Shown here in pieces: positions 34,997 through 43,453 of a DNA stretch of 64,000 nt. The notes beneath the pieces are model-generated. The model did not search any database. It worked only from the letters and a program-made list of their open reading frames with translations, and was not told the origin of the DNA. Both the position numbers and the translations under genes were made by a program. Source of the stretch: Romboutsia_C sp015668195 (GTDB lineage: Bacteria; Bacillota; Clostridia; Peptostreptococcales; Peptostreptococcaceae); the NCBI RefSeq assembly GCF_015668195.1, contig NZ_JADPFC010000002.1, forward strand, positions 186,001 through 250,000, read 5' to 3'. Each line of letters opens with the position of its first letter. Within the stretch, counting starts at the first letter, position 1.

Positions 34997-35905
34997 TTAT
35001 ACTATAAATAGTTTATCACTCTTTACACTTATTTCGCTACCTTTTTTAATTAATTTACCACTGCCTAAAAATTCACCTTCACAGTAAACTCTTACAATTT
35101 CATCATTTTCATTGAAATCTTTTTGTGTAAATCTTCTTGCATCTATTATTCCACCATTTACATAATACTTTCTTGCATTAGGGTGTATAGATAGGCTGTT
35201 AAAGTTTGATAATACGTAGTCTATGTCATATAAATGTTCTTCTAAAGTGTTATTTTCCTTGTATTCTTGTAATTGTTCTAAAGTTATAGCATTTTCTAAA
35301 TTAAATTTACCTGAAGATGTTCTAAGTAAGAAAGACATATGACCTCCACAACCTAGAACTTGCCCTATATCATAACATATACTTCTAACATAAGTTCCCT
35401 TTGAACACATTACATAAAACATTATTTTATTGTCATTTATGCTAAGTATTTCTAATTTCTTAATATGCACTGGTCTAGTCTTTAGCTTTATTTCGTCTGC
35501 TCTTCCACTTCTAACTAAATCACACATTCTTTTTCCATTTACCTTAAGTGCAGAATACATTGGAGGTAACTGATCTATATGTCCTCTTTGAGTTTCAAAA
35601 GCTTTTTCTATTTCTTCTTTAGTGTAGCTAAAATCATCAACTCTATCTATTATCTCTCCTGAAGAATCATAAGTGTCTGTTGTTATACCAAGAGTTAATT
35701 CACAAATGTAGCTCTTATCTTTATTTAGTATAAGTTCACTTACTTTAGTTGCTTTTCCTATACATATAGGTAATACCCCTGACGCATCTGGGTCAAGGGT
35801 ACCTGTATGTCCAACTTTCTTTATATTTAAGGTTTTTCTTACTACACTAACAACATCATGAGATGTCATTCCTGTAGGTTTTATTATGTTTACTATTTTG
35901 TTCAT
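34997..35905 (-). CDS. truB: tRNA pseudouridine-55 synthase
   Basis: Forms pseudouridine 55 in the T loop of tRNA. The catalytic Asp38 lies in GHTGTLDPDASGVL, and YICELTLGITTDTYD and KGTYVRSICYDIG are family motifs. A PUA-like C-terminal domain is present. 302 residues. AAGGTG site before the ATG, 12 bases after nrnA. Confidence 0.97.
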   Translation of the reverse strand: MNKIVNIIKPTGMTSHDVVSVVRKTLNIKKVGHTGTLDPDASGVLPICIGKATKVSELILNKDKSYICELTLGITTDTYDSSGEIIDRVDDFSYTKEEIEKAFETQRGHIDQLPPMYSALKVNGKRMCDLVRSGRADEIKLKTRPVHIKKLEILSINDNKIMFYVMCSKGTYVRSICYDIGQVLGCGGHMSFLLRTSSGKFNLENAITLEQLQEYKENNTLEEHLYDIDYVLSNFNSLSIHPNARKYYVNGGIIDARRFTQKDFNENDEIVRVYCEGEFLGSGKLIKKGSEISVKSDKLFIV

Positions 35906-35917
35906 GTTTTTATCACC

Positions 35918-36892
35918 TTAGATTGTTTTTAATACAGCTTCTAGTACCTGTTTTTTTGCATTTTCAACACTATCATATATAGTGCATCCTGCTGCTCTTA
36001 CGTGTCCTCCACCATTAAAGCTTTGAGCTATAAGGCTTACATCTACGTAATTTTTAGATCTTAAGCTTACTTTTACTTCATTTTCTTTTTTCTCTTTAAG
36101 AAGTATTCCAACTTCTACTCCTTCTATATCTCTAGTGTAGGATGTTATTCCATCTACATCATTAAAGCTTATTGTATTATTTTTTAACATTTCTTTTGTT
36201 ATACATATACTAGCAACTTTTCCACTTACTATATCTAAAGTATTTAAAGCTTCTCCTAATAACTTGTAATAGTTGTATGGATTACTTTGGAATACTTTTT
36301 GGATTATCATATCCCTTTTAGCACCTTTTATAAGTAGGTTCTTAGCCATTTCAAAACTACTTGGATGAGTGTTTGAATATGAGAAGTTTCCAGTATCTGT
36401 TGTAAGGCCTGTATATAAGGCTGTTGCTATTTTTTCGTCTATTAAGTCTATGTTTTGAGTTTCTTTATATCTTACTAATAAATTGTATACTAACTCACAA
36501 GTAGATGATGCATTTATATCTATGTAATTAAAATCTCCATAATTATCATTACTTGCATGATGATCTATACATACAACTTTATTAGCATTATTTATTATTT
36601 CTTCTTCTAAACATATTCTTTTTTTATCTCCGCAATCAAGTGCTATTAATGAATAGTTACTTTCATTAAATTCATTAGATTTAAGTATGTTTATGTGTTC
36701 AACTAAAAATTCTAGGTTTCTAGGTGCATTATCATCTAAAACATAGTAAACGCTTTTACCTAGCTTTTTTAAGCTATAATACATTCCTAGAGTTGAACCT
36801 ATATTATCACCATCAGGACTAATGTGAGAAGTGACAACAAAATTGTCACTTCCATTTATATAATCTATTATATTGTCTAGATTATTCTTCAT
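35918..36892 (-). CDS. nrnA: Bifunctional oligoribonuclease / PAP phosphatase
   Basis: DHH-DHHA1 phosphoesterase that degrades nanoRNA and 3'-phosphoadenosine 5'-phosphate. Metal-binding motifs are SHISPDGDNIGS, ALDCGD and CIDHHASN; the DHHA1 part has GGGHVRAAGC. I use the ATG at 36892 (324 residues), which follows GAGGAAA in the end of rbfA. The two genes overlap by 11 bases, so translational coupling is probable. A longer reading from 36907 is less well placed. Confidence 0.94.
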   Translation of the reverse strand: MKNNLDNIIDYINGSDNFVVTSHISPDGDNIGSTLGMYYSLKKLGKSVYYVLDDNAPRNLEFLVEHINILKSNEFNESNYSLIALDCGDKKRICLEEEIINNANKVVCIDHHASNDNYGDFNYIDINASSTCELVYNLLVRYKETQNIDLIDEKIATALYTGLTTDTGNFSYSNTHPSSFEMAKNLLIKGAKRDMIIQKVFQSNPYNYYKLLGEALNTLDIVSGKVASICITKEMLKNNTISFNDVDGITSYTRDIEGVEVGILLKEKKENEVKVSLRSKNYVDVSLIAQSFNGGGHVRAAGCTIYDSVENAKKQVLEAVLKTI

Positions 36893-37268
36893 CAAACATT
36901 TCCTCATCTATTTCATTTGCAGTTTTTCCTTCGTTAACTTTCTTTATTAATGTATCCATATACATTCCATTTTTTATAGAATCGTCAACTTTAAATATTA
37001 TTTGAGGAGTATGTCTTAATTTAACATTTCTACTTACTTCTCTTCTAATGTAGTTTACTGCACTTCTTAGCCCTGTTAATGTAGATTCTTCATCTCCTCC
37101 TAGTATACTTATGTATACGTATGCATAACTTAAGTCACTTGTAACTTCAACGTCAGTTACACTTACCATAGAGTTTATTCTAGGATCTTTTATTCCACTT
37201 ATAAGCATTGTACTTATAACTTTTTTTATTTCTTCTGCTATTCTTTTTGTTCTGCTATATGATGCCAT
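36882..37268 (-). CDS. rbfA: Ribosome-binding factor A
   Basis: KH-like 30S maturation factor that binds near helix 1 of 16S rRNA. MASYSRTKRIAEEIKKVIS opens the protein, SVTDVEVTSDLSYAYVYIS forms the core strands, and LRHTPQIIFKVDDSI closes the fold. 128 residues, with an acidic tail. It follows infB after a gap carrying a long inverted repeat. Confidence 0.95.
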   Translation of the reverse strand: MASYSRTKRIAEEIKKVISTMLISGIKDPRINSMVSVTDVEVTSDLSYAYVYISILGGDEESTLTGLRSAVNYIRREVSRNVKLRHTPQIIFKVDDSIKNGMYMDTLIKKVNEGKTANEIDEEMFDEE

Positions 37269-37301
37269 AAATATCGACCTCTTTTACTTCTATTTTAGAA
37301 T

Positions 37302-37350
37302 AGCACATTAGAAATTATATTTGCAGTAAATATAATTTCTTTAATGTGCT
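37302..37350. repeat. Long inverted repeat between infB and rbfA
   Basis: Two arms of 21 and 23 bases with 21 base pairs (AGCACATTA then GAAATTATATTT, with two extra bases in the right arm) and a 5-base loop. No T-run follows on the minus strand, so it is not a classic terminator for infB. It may be an RNA processing site or a palindromic repeat. Confidence 0.7.
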
Positions 37351-37485
37351 TTGATTTTATCTATTAATTTATTAGCCATAATTATTTACAACACATTGCA
37401 TAGTTTAAAAACTTAAAAGCTTTTGTAATGTATTATATGGCTTAATATATCTTTTTGTTATTATTGTCTATTTGTATAAAACTTA

Positions 37486-39426
37486 TTATAAACTTTTTCT
37501 TTCTACTTCTTTAGTTATATAAGCTTCTACTATATCTCCGATTTTTACATCGTTGTAGTTAACAAAGCTTAATCCACATTCGTATCCGTGGTTAACTTCT
37601 TTAACGTCATCTTTGAATCTCTTAAGAGCTGCTAATTGTCCATCATGGATTACTATACCATCTCTTACTATTCTTACCTTAGAACCTCTAAATATCTTAC
37701 CACTTGTTACATAACATCCTGCTATTGTTCCAACACCTGATAATTTGAATGTTTCTCTAACTTCAGCCTTACCAGTATCTTCATCTTTAAGTTCTGGATC
37801 AAGCATTCCAAGCATTGCAGCTTGAACATCTTCTATAGCTTTGTATATTATTGTGTAACATCTTATATCAACAGATTCTTTCTTAGCTATAGTTTCAGCA
37901 GTAGCTCCAGGTCTTACGTTAAATCCTATTATTATAGCATTAGATGCAGCAGCAAGCATAACATCTGACTCAGTTACAGCACCAACACCACCATGTATAA
38001 CTCTAACTGCTACTTCTTCAGTAGATAATTTTTCAAGTGATTGCTTAACAGCTTGAACTGAACCTTGAACGTCAGCTTTAACAACTATGTTTAATTCTTT
38101 TACATCAGCATCATTCATGTGACTGAAGAAATCATCAAGAGACATTCTTTGGTTAGATTTTAACATTTCTTCTCTAGCCATTTGAGCTCTCTTTTCAGCT
38201 ACACTTCTTGCTATCTTTTCAGTAGCTACAGCAACAAATTGATCTCCACCTTGTGGAACTTCTGATAAACCTAATATTTCTACAGCAGTAGATGGTCCAG
38301 CAGTTTTAACTCTTTTTCCTTTAGAGTTTATCATTGCTCTTACTTTACCACTTGCAGTACCACATACTATTGGATCTCCAACTTTAAGTGTTCCACCTTG
38401 AACAAGTACAGTAGCAACTGGTCCTCTTCCCTTATCAAGTTCTGCTTCTACAACAGTACCAACAGCTCTTTTATCAGGGTTAGCTTTGAACTCTTCAACT
38501 TCTGCAACTAATAATATCATTTCAAGTAAAGTGTCTATTCCTTCACCTTTAAGTGCTGAAACTGGAACTGCTATAACATCTCCACCCCAGTCTTCAACTA
38601 ATAATCCTTGGTCAGCTAATTCTTGCTTAACTCTATCTGGGTTAGCTGCTGGTTTATCTATTTTGTTTATAGCTACTATTAATGGTACTTCAGCAGCTTT
38701 AGCATGGTTTATAGCTTCAACAGTTTGAGGCATTATACCGTCATCTGCTGCAACAACTAATATTGCTATATCAGTTACTTGTGCTCCTCTAGCTCTCATT
38801 GCTGTGAAGGCTTCATGTCCTGGAGTATCTAAGAATACTATCTTTTGTCCATTTACCATTACTTCAGAAGCACCTATATGTTGAGTTATTCCACCCGCTT
38901 CTCTTGAAGTTACGTTTGTTGATCTTATTGCATCAAGTAAAGATGTTTTACCGTGGTCAACGTGTCCCATAACTGTAACAACTGGAGGTCTAGGTTTTAA
39001 GTCTTCTTCTTTATCTTCTTCTATTTCCATTAAAGCATCTATTGCTTCAACTTCTTCTTCATCTGCTCCTCCAACTACTAATTCAAATCCGTAGTCCTTA
39101 GCAACAAGTGAAGCTATTTCAAAGTTTAATTCTTGGTTTATTGTAGCCATAGTTCCCATTTTCATAAGCTTCATTATTATTTCTGAAGCTGACTTATCAA
39201 GGGCATTAGCTAACTCTTGAACAGTTAATTTTCCTTCTATTTTTAATATATTTCCTTTAGCCGCTGCTATTTCTTCTTTTAATATGTCTATAACTAACTC
39301 TAATTCATCTTCTGCTATTTCAGAATTTTCGTTTTCTACATCTATATCTAATTCTTTTAACTTTTGTATCATTTCTTCATTTGATACTTTCAATTCTTCT
39401 GCGATTTGGTATACTCTTGTTGACAC
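37486..39426 (-). CDS. infB: Translation initiation factor IF-2
   Basis: GTPase that recruits initiator tRNA to the 30S subunit. The N-terminal IF2_N domains are short (two about 50-residue repeats). The G motifs are GHVDHGKT, GITQHIG, DTPGHEAF, NKIDK and SALKGEG, followed by the C1 and C2 domains. 646 residues is at the short end of the family. GTG start with AGGGGGTGG upstream. It follows ylxQ by 14 bases in the nusA operon. Confidence 0.97.
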   Translation of the reverse strand: MSTRVYQIAEELKVSNEEMIQKLKELDIDVENENSEIAEDELELVIDILKEEIAAAKGNILKIEGKLTVQELANALDKSASEIIMKLMKMGTMATINQELNFEIASLVAKDYGFELVVGGADEEEVEAIDALMEIEEDKEEDLKPRPPVVTVMGHVDHGKTSLLDAIRSTNVTSREAGGITQHIGASEVMVNGQKIVFLDTPGHEAFTAMRARGAQVTDIAILVVAADDGIMPQTVEAINHAKAAEVPLIVAINKIDKPAANPDRVKQELADQGLLVEDWGGDVIAVPVSALKGEGIDTLLEMILLVAEVEEFKANPDKRAVGTVVEAELDKGRGPVATVLVQGGTLKVGDPIVCGTASGKVRAMINSKGKRVKTAGPSTAVEILGLSEVPQGGDQFVAVATEKIARSVAEKRAQMAREEMLKSNQRMSLDDFFSHMNDADVKELNIVVKADVQGSVQAVKQSLEKLSTEEVAVRVIHGGVGAVTESDVMLAAASNAIIIGFNVRPGATAETIAKKESVDIRCYTIIYKAIEDVQAAMLGMLDPELKDEDTGKAEVRETFKLSGVGTIAGCYVTSGKIFRGSKVRIVRDGIVIHDGQLAALKRFKDDVKEVNHGYECGLSFVNYNDVKIGDIVEAYITKEVERKSL

Positions 39427-39440
39427 AAGACCACCCCCTA

Positions 39441-39758
39441 TTATATTTTTTGTGTTTCCATCAACTCACTGATTTTGTCAGCAAAGTTTTTGTCCTTTAT
39501 ACCTATGACTGCTCTAGGTGCTTTTCCTATAGCTAGCCCTAGTTGTAGCTTTGTTGAAAAGTATACATACGGTATACTTCTATATGATGATTTATCTTTA
39601 TATAACTTTTTAGTGTTATCAGATGCGTCATCTGCTACTATAACTAGATTTACCTTCCCTTTTTTAAGGTCAGCTAAAGTAGATTCTCCAGACACTATCT
39701 TCCCTGCTCTTGTGGCAAGGCCTAAAAATGAATATATTTTTGCTTCACTAGTCTTCAT
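39441..39758 (-). CDS. ylxQ: L7Ae/L30e-family RNA-binding protein (YlxQ)
   Basis: 105 residues of the L7Ae/L30e kink-turn-binding fold: FLGLATRAGKIVSGE, KGKVNLVIVADDAS and YFSTKLQLGLAIGKAPRAVIGI. Conserved in the nusA-infB operon of Firmicutes. Its start overlaps the end of ylxR by 11 bases and uses AAGGAG inside that gene, giving translational coupling. Confidence 0.92.
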   Translation of the reverse strand: MKTSEAKIYSFLGLATRAGKIVSGESTLADLKKGKVNLVIVADDASDNTKKLYKDKSSYRSIPYVYFSTKLQLGLAIGKAPRAVIGIKDKNFADKISELMETQKI

Positions 39759-40023
39759 AACTTTCTAGCTCCTTAAGTAGATTGTCATATACATCAGATG
39801 GAACTTCCATTTTGAATGCTCTATTTAAAGCTTTACTTTTTATAGCTTTTTTTAGACATTCTACATCCTTACATATATATGCACCTCTACCGTTTGCCTT
39901 TCCTGTTGGGTCTAAAAATATTTGACCTTCCTTAGTCTTAACTATTCTTATTAGCCCTTTTTTTGCATCTCTTTCTTGACATGCTATACATTTTCTTTGA
40001 GGAACCTTTTTTTGTTTTTGCAA
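39748..40023 (-). CDS. ylxR: YlxR-family RNA-binding protein (RnpM-like)
   Basis: 91 residues with the family signature RKCIACQERDAKKGLIRIV and GRGAYICKDVECLKKA. Members bind RNA; the B. subtilis protein has been reported to modulate RNase P. The start is TTG, preceded by GGAGGGG. It sits 18 bases after nusA. Confidence 0.92.
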   Translation of the reverse strand: MQKQKKVPQRKCIACQERDAKKGLIRIVKTKEGQIFLDPTGKANGRGAYICKDVECLKKAIKSKALNRAFKMEVPSDVYDNLLKELESYED

Positions 40024-40040
40024 AGAGTACCCCTCCTTTA

Positions 40041-41114
40041 TTACTCAGCGTCTGTGTTAGTTTCTTGAGGCTCTAACCCTGCTTGAGATTCACTTTTTAT
40101 ATCTATTTTCCAGTTAGTAAGCTTAGCTGCAAGTCTAGCATTTTGTCCTTCTTTACCTATTGCAAGTGATAATTGGTAATCAGGTACTACTACTAAAGCA
40201 GATTTTTCTTCTTCATTTATATCAACCTTAACAACCTTTGATGGGCTAAGTGCTGCACATATAAATTCAGCTGGATCATCACTGTATTTTATTATATCTA
40301 TCTTTTCGTCACCTAATTCATCAACTATGTTTTTAACTCTTGAACCTTTTGGTCCTACACAAGCTCCGATTGGATCTATCTTTTCATCTATTGACTTAAC
40401 TGCCATCTTAGTTCTAGAACCAGCTTCTCTTGATATAGATTTAACTTGAACTATACCTTCAAATATTTCTGGAACTTCAAACTCGAATAATCTCTTAACT
40501 AATCCTGGATGACTTCTTGATACTACTATTTGAGGTCCTTTATTAGTTTTCTTTACCTCTAATATGTATACCTTTATTTTTTGACCAGCTCTGTATGTTT
40601 CACCAGGTATTTGATCTTGTGGAGTCATTATTGCTTCTATTCTTCCAAGATTAACATGAACTATGTTTTTGTTTACTCTAGCTACTTCTCCTGTAACTAT
40701 TTCATTTTCTTTATCCATAAATTCATTGTATACTATTTCTCTTTCTGCTTCTCTTATTCTTTGAACAACTACTTGCTTAGCAGTTTGAGCTGCTATTCTT
40801 CCAAAGTCCATAGGAGTTACTTCATTTTCTATTATATCTCCTAATTCGTAGTTTGGACTTATTTCTCTAGCGTCTGCTAATTCTATTTCTAAGAATGTAT
40901 CGTATAAATCTGATTCATCAACTACTACTCTTTGAGAGAATACTTTAACGTCTCCTCTTTCTCTATCAAACTCAACTCTTACGTTTTGAGCAGAACCAAA
41001 GTTTTTCTTGTATGCTGTTAAAAGAGCTTGTTCTATAGTGTCTATAAGTATTTCTTTATCTATTCCTCTGTCTTTTTCTAACTCATCTAATGCTTCTATA
41101 AATTCGTGGTTCAT
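40041..41114 (-). CDS. nusA: Transcription termination/antitermination factor NusA
   Basis: RNA polymerase-binding elongation factor. It has an N-terminal domain (1-125), S1 (ENEIVTGEVARVNKNIVHVNLG), KH1 (IGACVGPKGSRVKNI) and KH2 (LAIGKEGQNARLAAKLT) domains. 357 residues with no C-terminal acidic repeats, as usual in Firmicutes. It follows rimP by 26 bases. Confidence 0.97.
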   Translation of the reverse strand: MNHEFIEALDELEKDRGIDKEILIDTIEQALLTAYKKNFGSAQNVRVEFDRERGDVKVFSQRVVVDESDLYDTFLEIELADAREISPNYELGDIIENEVTPMDFGRIAAQTAKQVVVQRIREAEREIVYNEFMDKENEIVTGEVARVNKNIVHVNLGRIEAIMTPQDQIPGETYRAGQKIKVYILEVKKTNKGPQIVVSRSHPGLVKRLFEFEVPEIFEGIVQVKSISREAGSRTKMAVKSIDEKIDPIGACVGPKGSRVKNIVDELGDEKIDIIKYSDDPAEFICAALSPSKVVKVDINEEEKSALVVVPDYQLSLAIGKEGQNARLAAKLTNWKIDIKSESQAGLEPQETNTDAE

Positions 41115-41139
41115 TTTATTTTTACCCTAAGCTATCTTA

Positions 41140-41601
41140 TTAAAACTTTATTGCAAGTCTTACAAGAGCTACTTCCTTTCTATTAAATTCAACTTCTTCA
41201 TCATTTATTATAACTTTTATAGTATTTTCATCTGTTAATCCAACTAATGTACCTTCAAATTGCTTTGAGCCATTTAGTGGTTTGTATAATTTTATTTCAA
41301 CGTCTCTTCCTGCATATCTAACGAAGTCTTTATCTTTTTTAAGTGGTCTATCAAGTCCTGGTGAAGATACTTCTAAGAAGTAGTTATCTTTTATAGGATC
41401 TTTAACATCTAAAACTTCGCTTAATTGTCTACTTACAGCTTCACAATCATTTAATGATATTCCGCCTTCTTTATCTAAGAATACTCTTAAGTAATACTCT
41501 CCAGCTTCTTTTACATATTCAACATCTACTATTTCAAAATTAAGTGGTTCAGTTATTTCTGATACTAATTCTTCTATAGTAGCTTCTATACTCTTTTTCA
41601 T
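41140..41601 (-). CDS. rimP: Ribosome maturation factor RimP
   Basis: Assists 30S assembly. It has an N-terminal alpha/beta domain with CEAVSRQLSEVLDVKDPI and FLEVSSPGLDRPLKKDKDF, and a C-terminal SH3-like domain. 153 residues. The AGGAGGG site is well placed. It is the first gene of rimP-nusA-ylxR-ylxQ-infB. In many Firmicutes polC directly precedes it; here about 9 kb of other genes intervene. Confidence 0.96.
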   Translation of the reverse strand: MKKSIEATIEELVSEITEPLNFEIVDVEYVKEAGEYYLRVFLDKEGGISLNDCEAVSRQLSEVLDVKDPIKDNYFLEVSSPGLDRPLKKDKDFVRYAGRDVEIKLYKPLNGSKQFEGTLVGLTDENTIKVIINDEEVEFNRKEVALVRLAIKF

Positions 41602-41641
41602 ATTTTTCCCTCCTATTCAGTTGTCAGTTTATTTAAAACAA

Positions 41642-41669
41642 AAGAGTGAGAACTTCTGGTCTCACTCTT
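41642..41669 (-). terminator. Terminator upstream of rimP
   Basis: A 10-base-pair stem, AAGAGTGAGA / TCTCACTCTT, followed by T-rich DNA on the minus strand. It either ends the Fe-S operon or acts as an attenuator in the rimP leader; its position 40 bases before rimP allows both. Confidence 0.7.
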
Positions 41670-41786
41670 AGTGTTTGCAAAATGTATTATTTTATATACT
41701 ATAATAACATATATAAGGTTTAATTGCAAATTTTTTGAAATTACTATGTTTCTAAGCCATTTTTATTAATAATTTAAATCCTAATT

Positions 41787-42371
41787 TTATATATTTTCTT
41801 TATACTTAGCTTTTGATATTATATGAGTCATAGTTCCCATTGGACAATAAACACACCAAGAACGAGGCTTATATAAAAGCATTGTAATTACACCTAATAA
41901 TGTAGATGTAATCATCATACTATAAAATCCAAATGCAAACTGTAAAATCCAAGGACTTATCATACTTTCATTAGCCACTTTCCATGGCACTTTAAATGTC
42001 CAAAGTATTGTTATAACTTCTTTTAGACTATTAGTTTGGTTAAATACTAAGTATGTCATAAATAGCATATTTATAAACATTGTCATAAAGAATATTAAAA
42101 ATCCATATCTAAACCACTTACTTTTTAAAAACTTAGGAATATTATTGTATTTTGATAATTTCATTTTATTTCCCATTAAATTTAATAGTTGACCTCTTCC
42201 ACAGTAAGTATTGCAGTATGATTTGCCTTTTCCTAATATTGCCATAACTAATGGTATTGTAAAGCATAATAATCCAAGCCATGCAAATAATATATTAAAT
42301 AATCCTAGGAATAAATATAGGGCACTTAGTATCCACATATACTCTTTCCAAGTTTTCTTTTGTTTTTTCAT
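41787..42371 (-). CDS. Membrane 4Fe-4S-binding protein (NapH/NosR-like)
   Basis: 194 residues with about four membrane helices and two Cys-rich loops: YCNTYCGRGQLL (about 53-64) and WCVYCPMGT (about 174-182). Such loops hold Fe-S clusters in NapH, NosR and CcoG-like electron-transfer proteins. The start shares one base with the stop of the ferredoxin gene upstream, so the two are coupled and probably form a small electron-transfer unit. Electron donor and acceptor are unknown. Confidence 0.8.
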   Translation of the reverse strand: MKKQKKTWKEYMWILSALYLFLGLFNILFAWLGLLCFTIPLVMAILGKGKSYCNTYCGRGQLLNLMGNKMKLSKYNNIPKFLKSKWFRYGFLIFFMTMFINMLFMTYLVFNQTNSLKEVITILWTFKVPWKVANESMISPWILQFAFGFYSMMITSTLLGVITMLLYKPRSWCVYCPMGTMTHIISKAKYKENI

Positions 42372-42577
42372 TATCTACATTCCTCCATGCTTTTTATTTC
42401 TATGACAGATGCAGGACATGCTTTAGCACATTTTCCACATCCTACACATTTTTCTAGGTTAATTTTTGCAAATACACCTTGTTCCATGTTTATAAGGTTT
42501 AGTGGACATTCTTTTATACAAGTTCCACAAGCTACACAGTAATTTGTATCTATAATTGCTTTTTTTCTTATTTTCAT
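42371..42577 (-). CDS. 2[4Fe-4S] ferredoxin
   Basis: 68 residues with two clostridial-type cluster motifs, CVACGTCIKECP and CVGCGKCAKACP, so two [4Fe-4S] clusters are expected. A basic N-terminus MKIRKKAIID precedes them. It is the first gene of a two-gene operon with the membrane Fe-S protein, with a good GGAGGG ribosome binding site. Confidence 0.92.
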   Translation of the reverse strand: MKIRKKAIIDTNYCVACGTCIKECPLNLINMEQGVFAKINLEKCVGCGKCAKACPASVIEIKSMEECR

Positions 42578-42677
42578 AATTATTCCCTCCTATATTTCTT
42601 ATAGAAGTATTATATTATTTTTTACTTTTTAGTTCTGTGACTTTATCACATTAAAATAATTTATTTATAAAATAAAA

Positions 42678-42698
42678 AATGACCTATAATAGGTCATT
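42678..42698 (-). terminator. Terminator downstream of the 42846-44671 gene pair
   Basis: A 9-base-pair stem, AATGACCTA / TAGGTCATT, with a 3-base loop and six T on the minus strand. It lies 147 bases after the stop codon. The same stem recurs at 48764-48785. Confidence 0.7.
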
Positions 42699-42845
42699 AA
42701 AGAAAGTGTACTATAAAAGATTGTTTTAGCTATGTTATCAACTTTGTGATAAATATCAAATAAAAATAACTCTATCAATAGTTATTTCAATATATACTAA
42801 ATATACTAAGATATAGTTATTAATTCGATACTAATCAATATTATA

Positions 42846-43400
42846 TTATAAATAATAATTCTTCATTTTATATATAAATTTTTCATCATTAGAATAAATA
42901 TCAACGCCTCTATCATCATATAAAAAGAATACATTTTTAGTTTTGTTGTCTATAATATATACTGCGCCATCTAAAACTGTATCTTCGCCTATATCAGAAA
43001 GAATTATTTTCCTAAAGAGTGATTTACTATCTATTTTGTTAGTAACCCAGATATATCGTGTTCCATTAATTTTTTCACCTTCATCGTTCCATTCAAAAGA
43101 ATAAACAAAACAAGTTGGTGAATTTAAGCAATTTTCTATAAACTCCTTTTCTCCTTTATGATAAGTATTATATTTATCTTCAAATAAAACAGTCAAATCA
43201 TTTGAAAAGTTACACTTATCCCATATATTTTGTGCTGATTTAGCACATAAATCCACATATTCTGGTCTAAAATTTAATTCTTTATTTTCACTGTAATCCA
43301 TCTTGTAATATGGTGATTCATTTACTGCCAAATCAAACGAAATACAAATTTTAGTTTGATTAAGTTGTTTATTAATTAGGTTATTTACATATAAATCCAC
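42846..43400 (-). CDS. Hypothetical protein, 184 residues
   Basis: Not recognised. Soluble, acidic and Asn/Tyr-rich, with no signal peptide or membrane helix. The middle (YTFE/YSFEWNDEGEKINGTRYIWV-like region) and the C-terminal VYIIDNKTKNVFFLYDDRGVDIY read as beta strands, reminiscent of immunity or stress-type DUFs with an Asp-rich end. GTG start, 6 bases after AAGGAGGA. It follows the 405-residue membrane protein by 53 bases and is probably co-transcribed from the promoter in the 125-bp repeat. Confidence 0.6.
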   Translation of the reverse strand: MDLYVNNLINKQLNQTKICISFDLAVNESPYYKMDYSENKELNFRPEYVDLCAKSAQNIWDKCNFSNDLTVLFEDKYNTYHKGEKEFIENCLNSPTCFVYSFEWNDEGEKINGTRYIWVTNKIDSKSLFRKIILSDIGEDTVLDGAVYIIDNKTKNVFFLYDDRGVDIYSNDEKFIYKMKNYYL

Positions 43401-43453
43401 TAAATCTCCTCCTTTTTATCAAAATTCATATTCATATAGAATTATCATAATTA

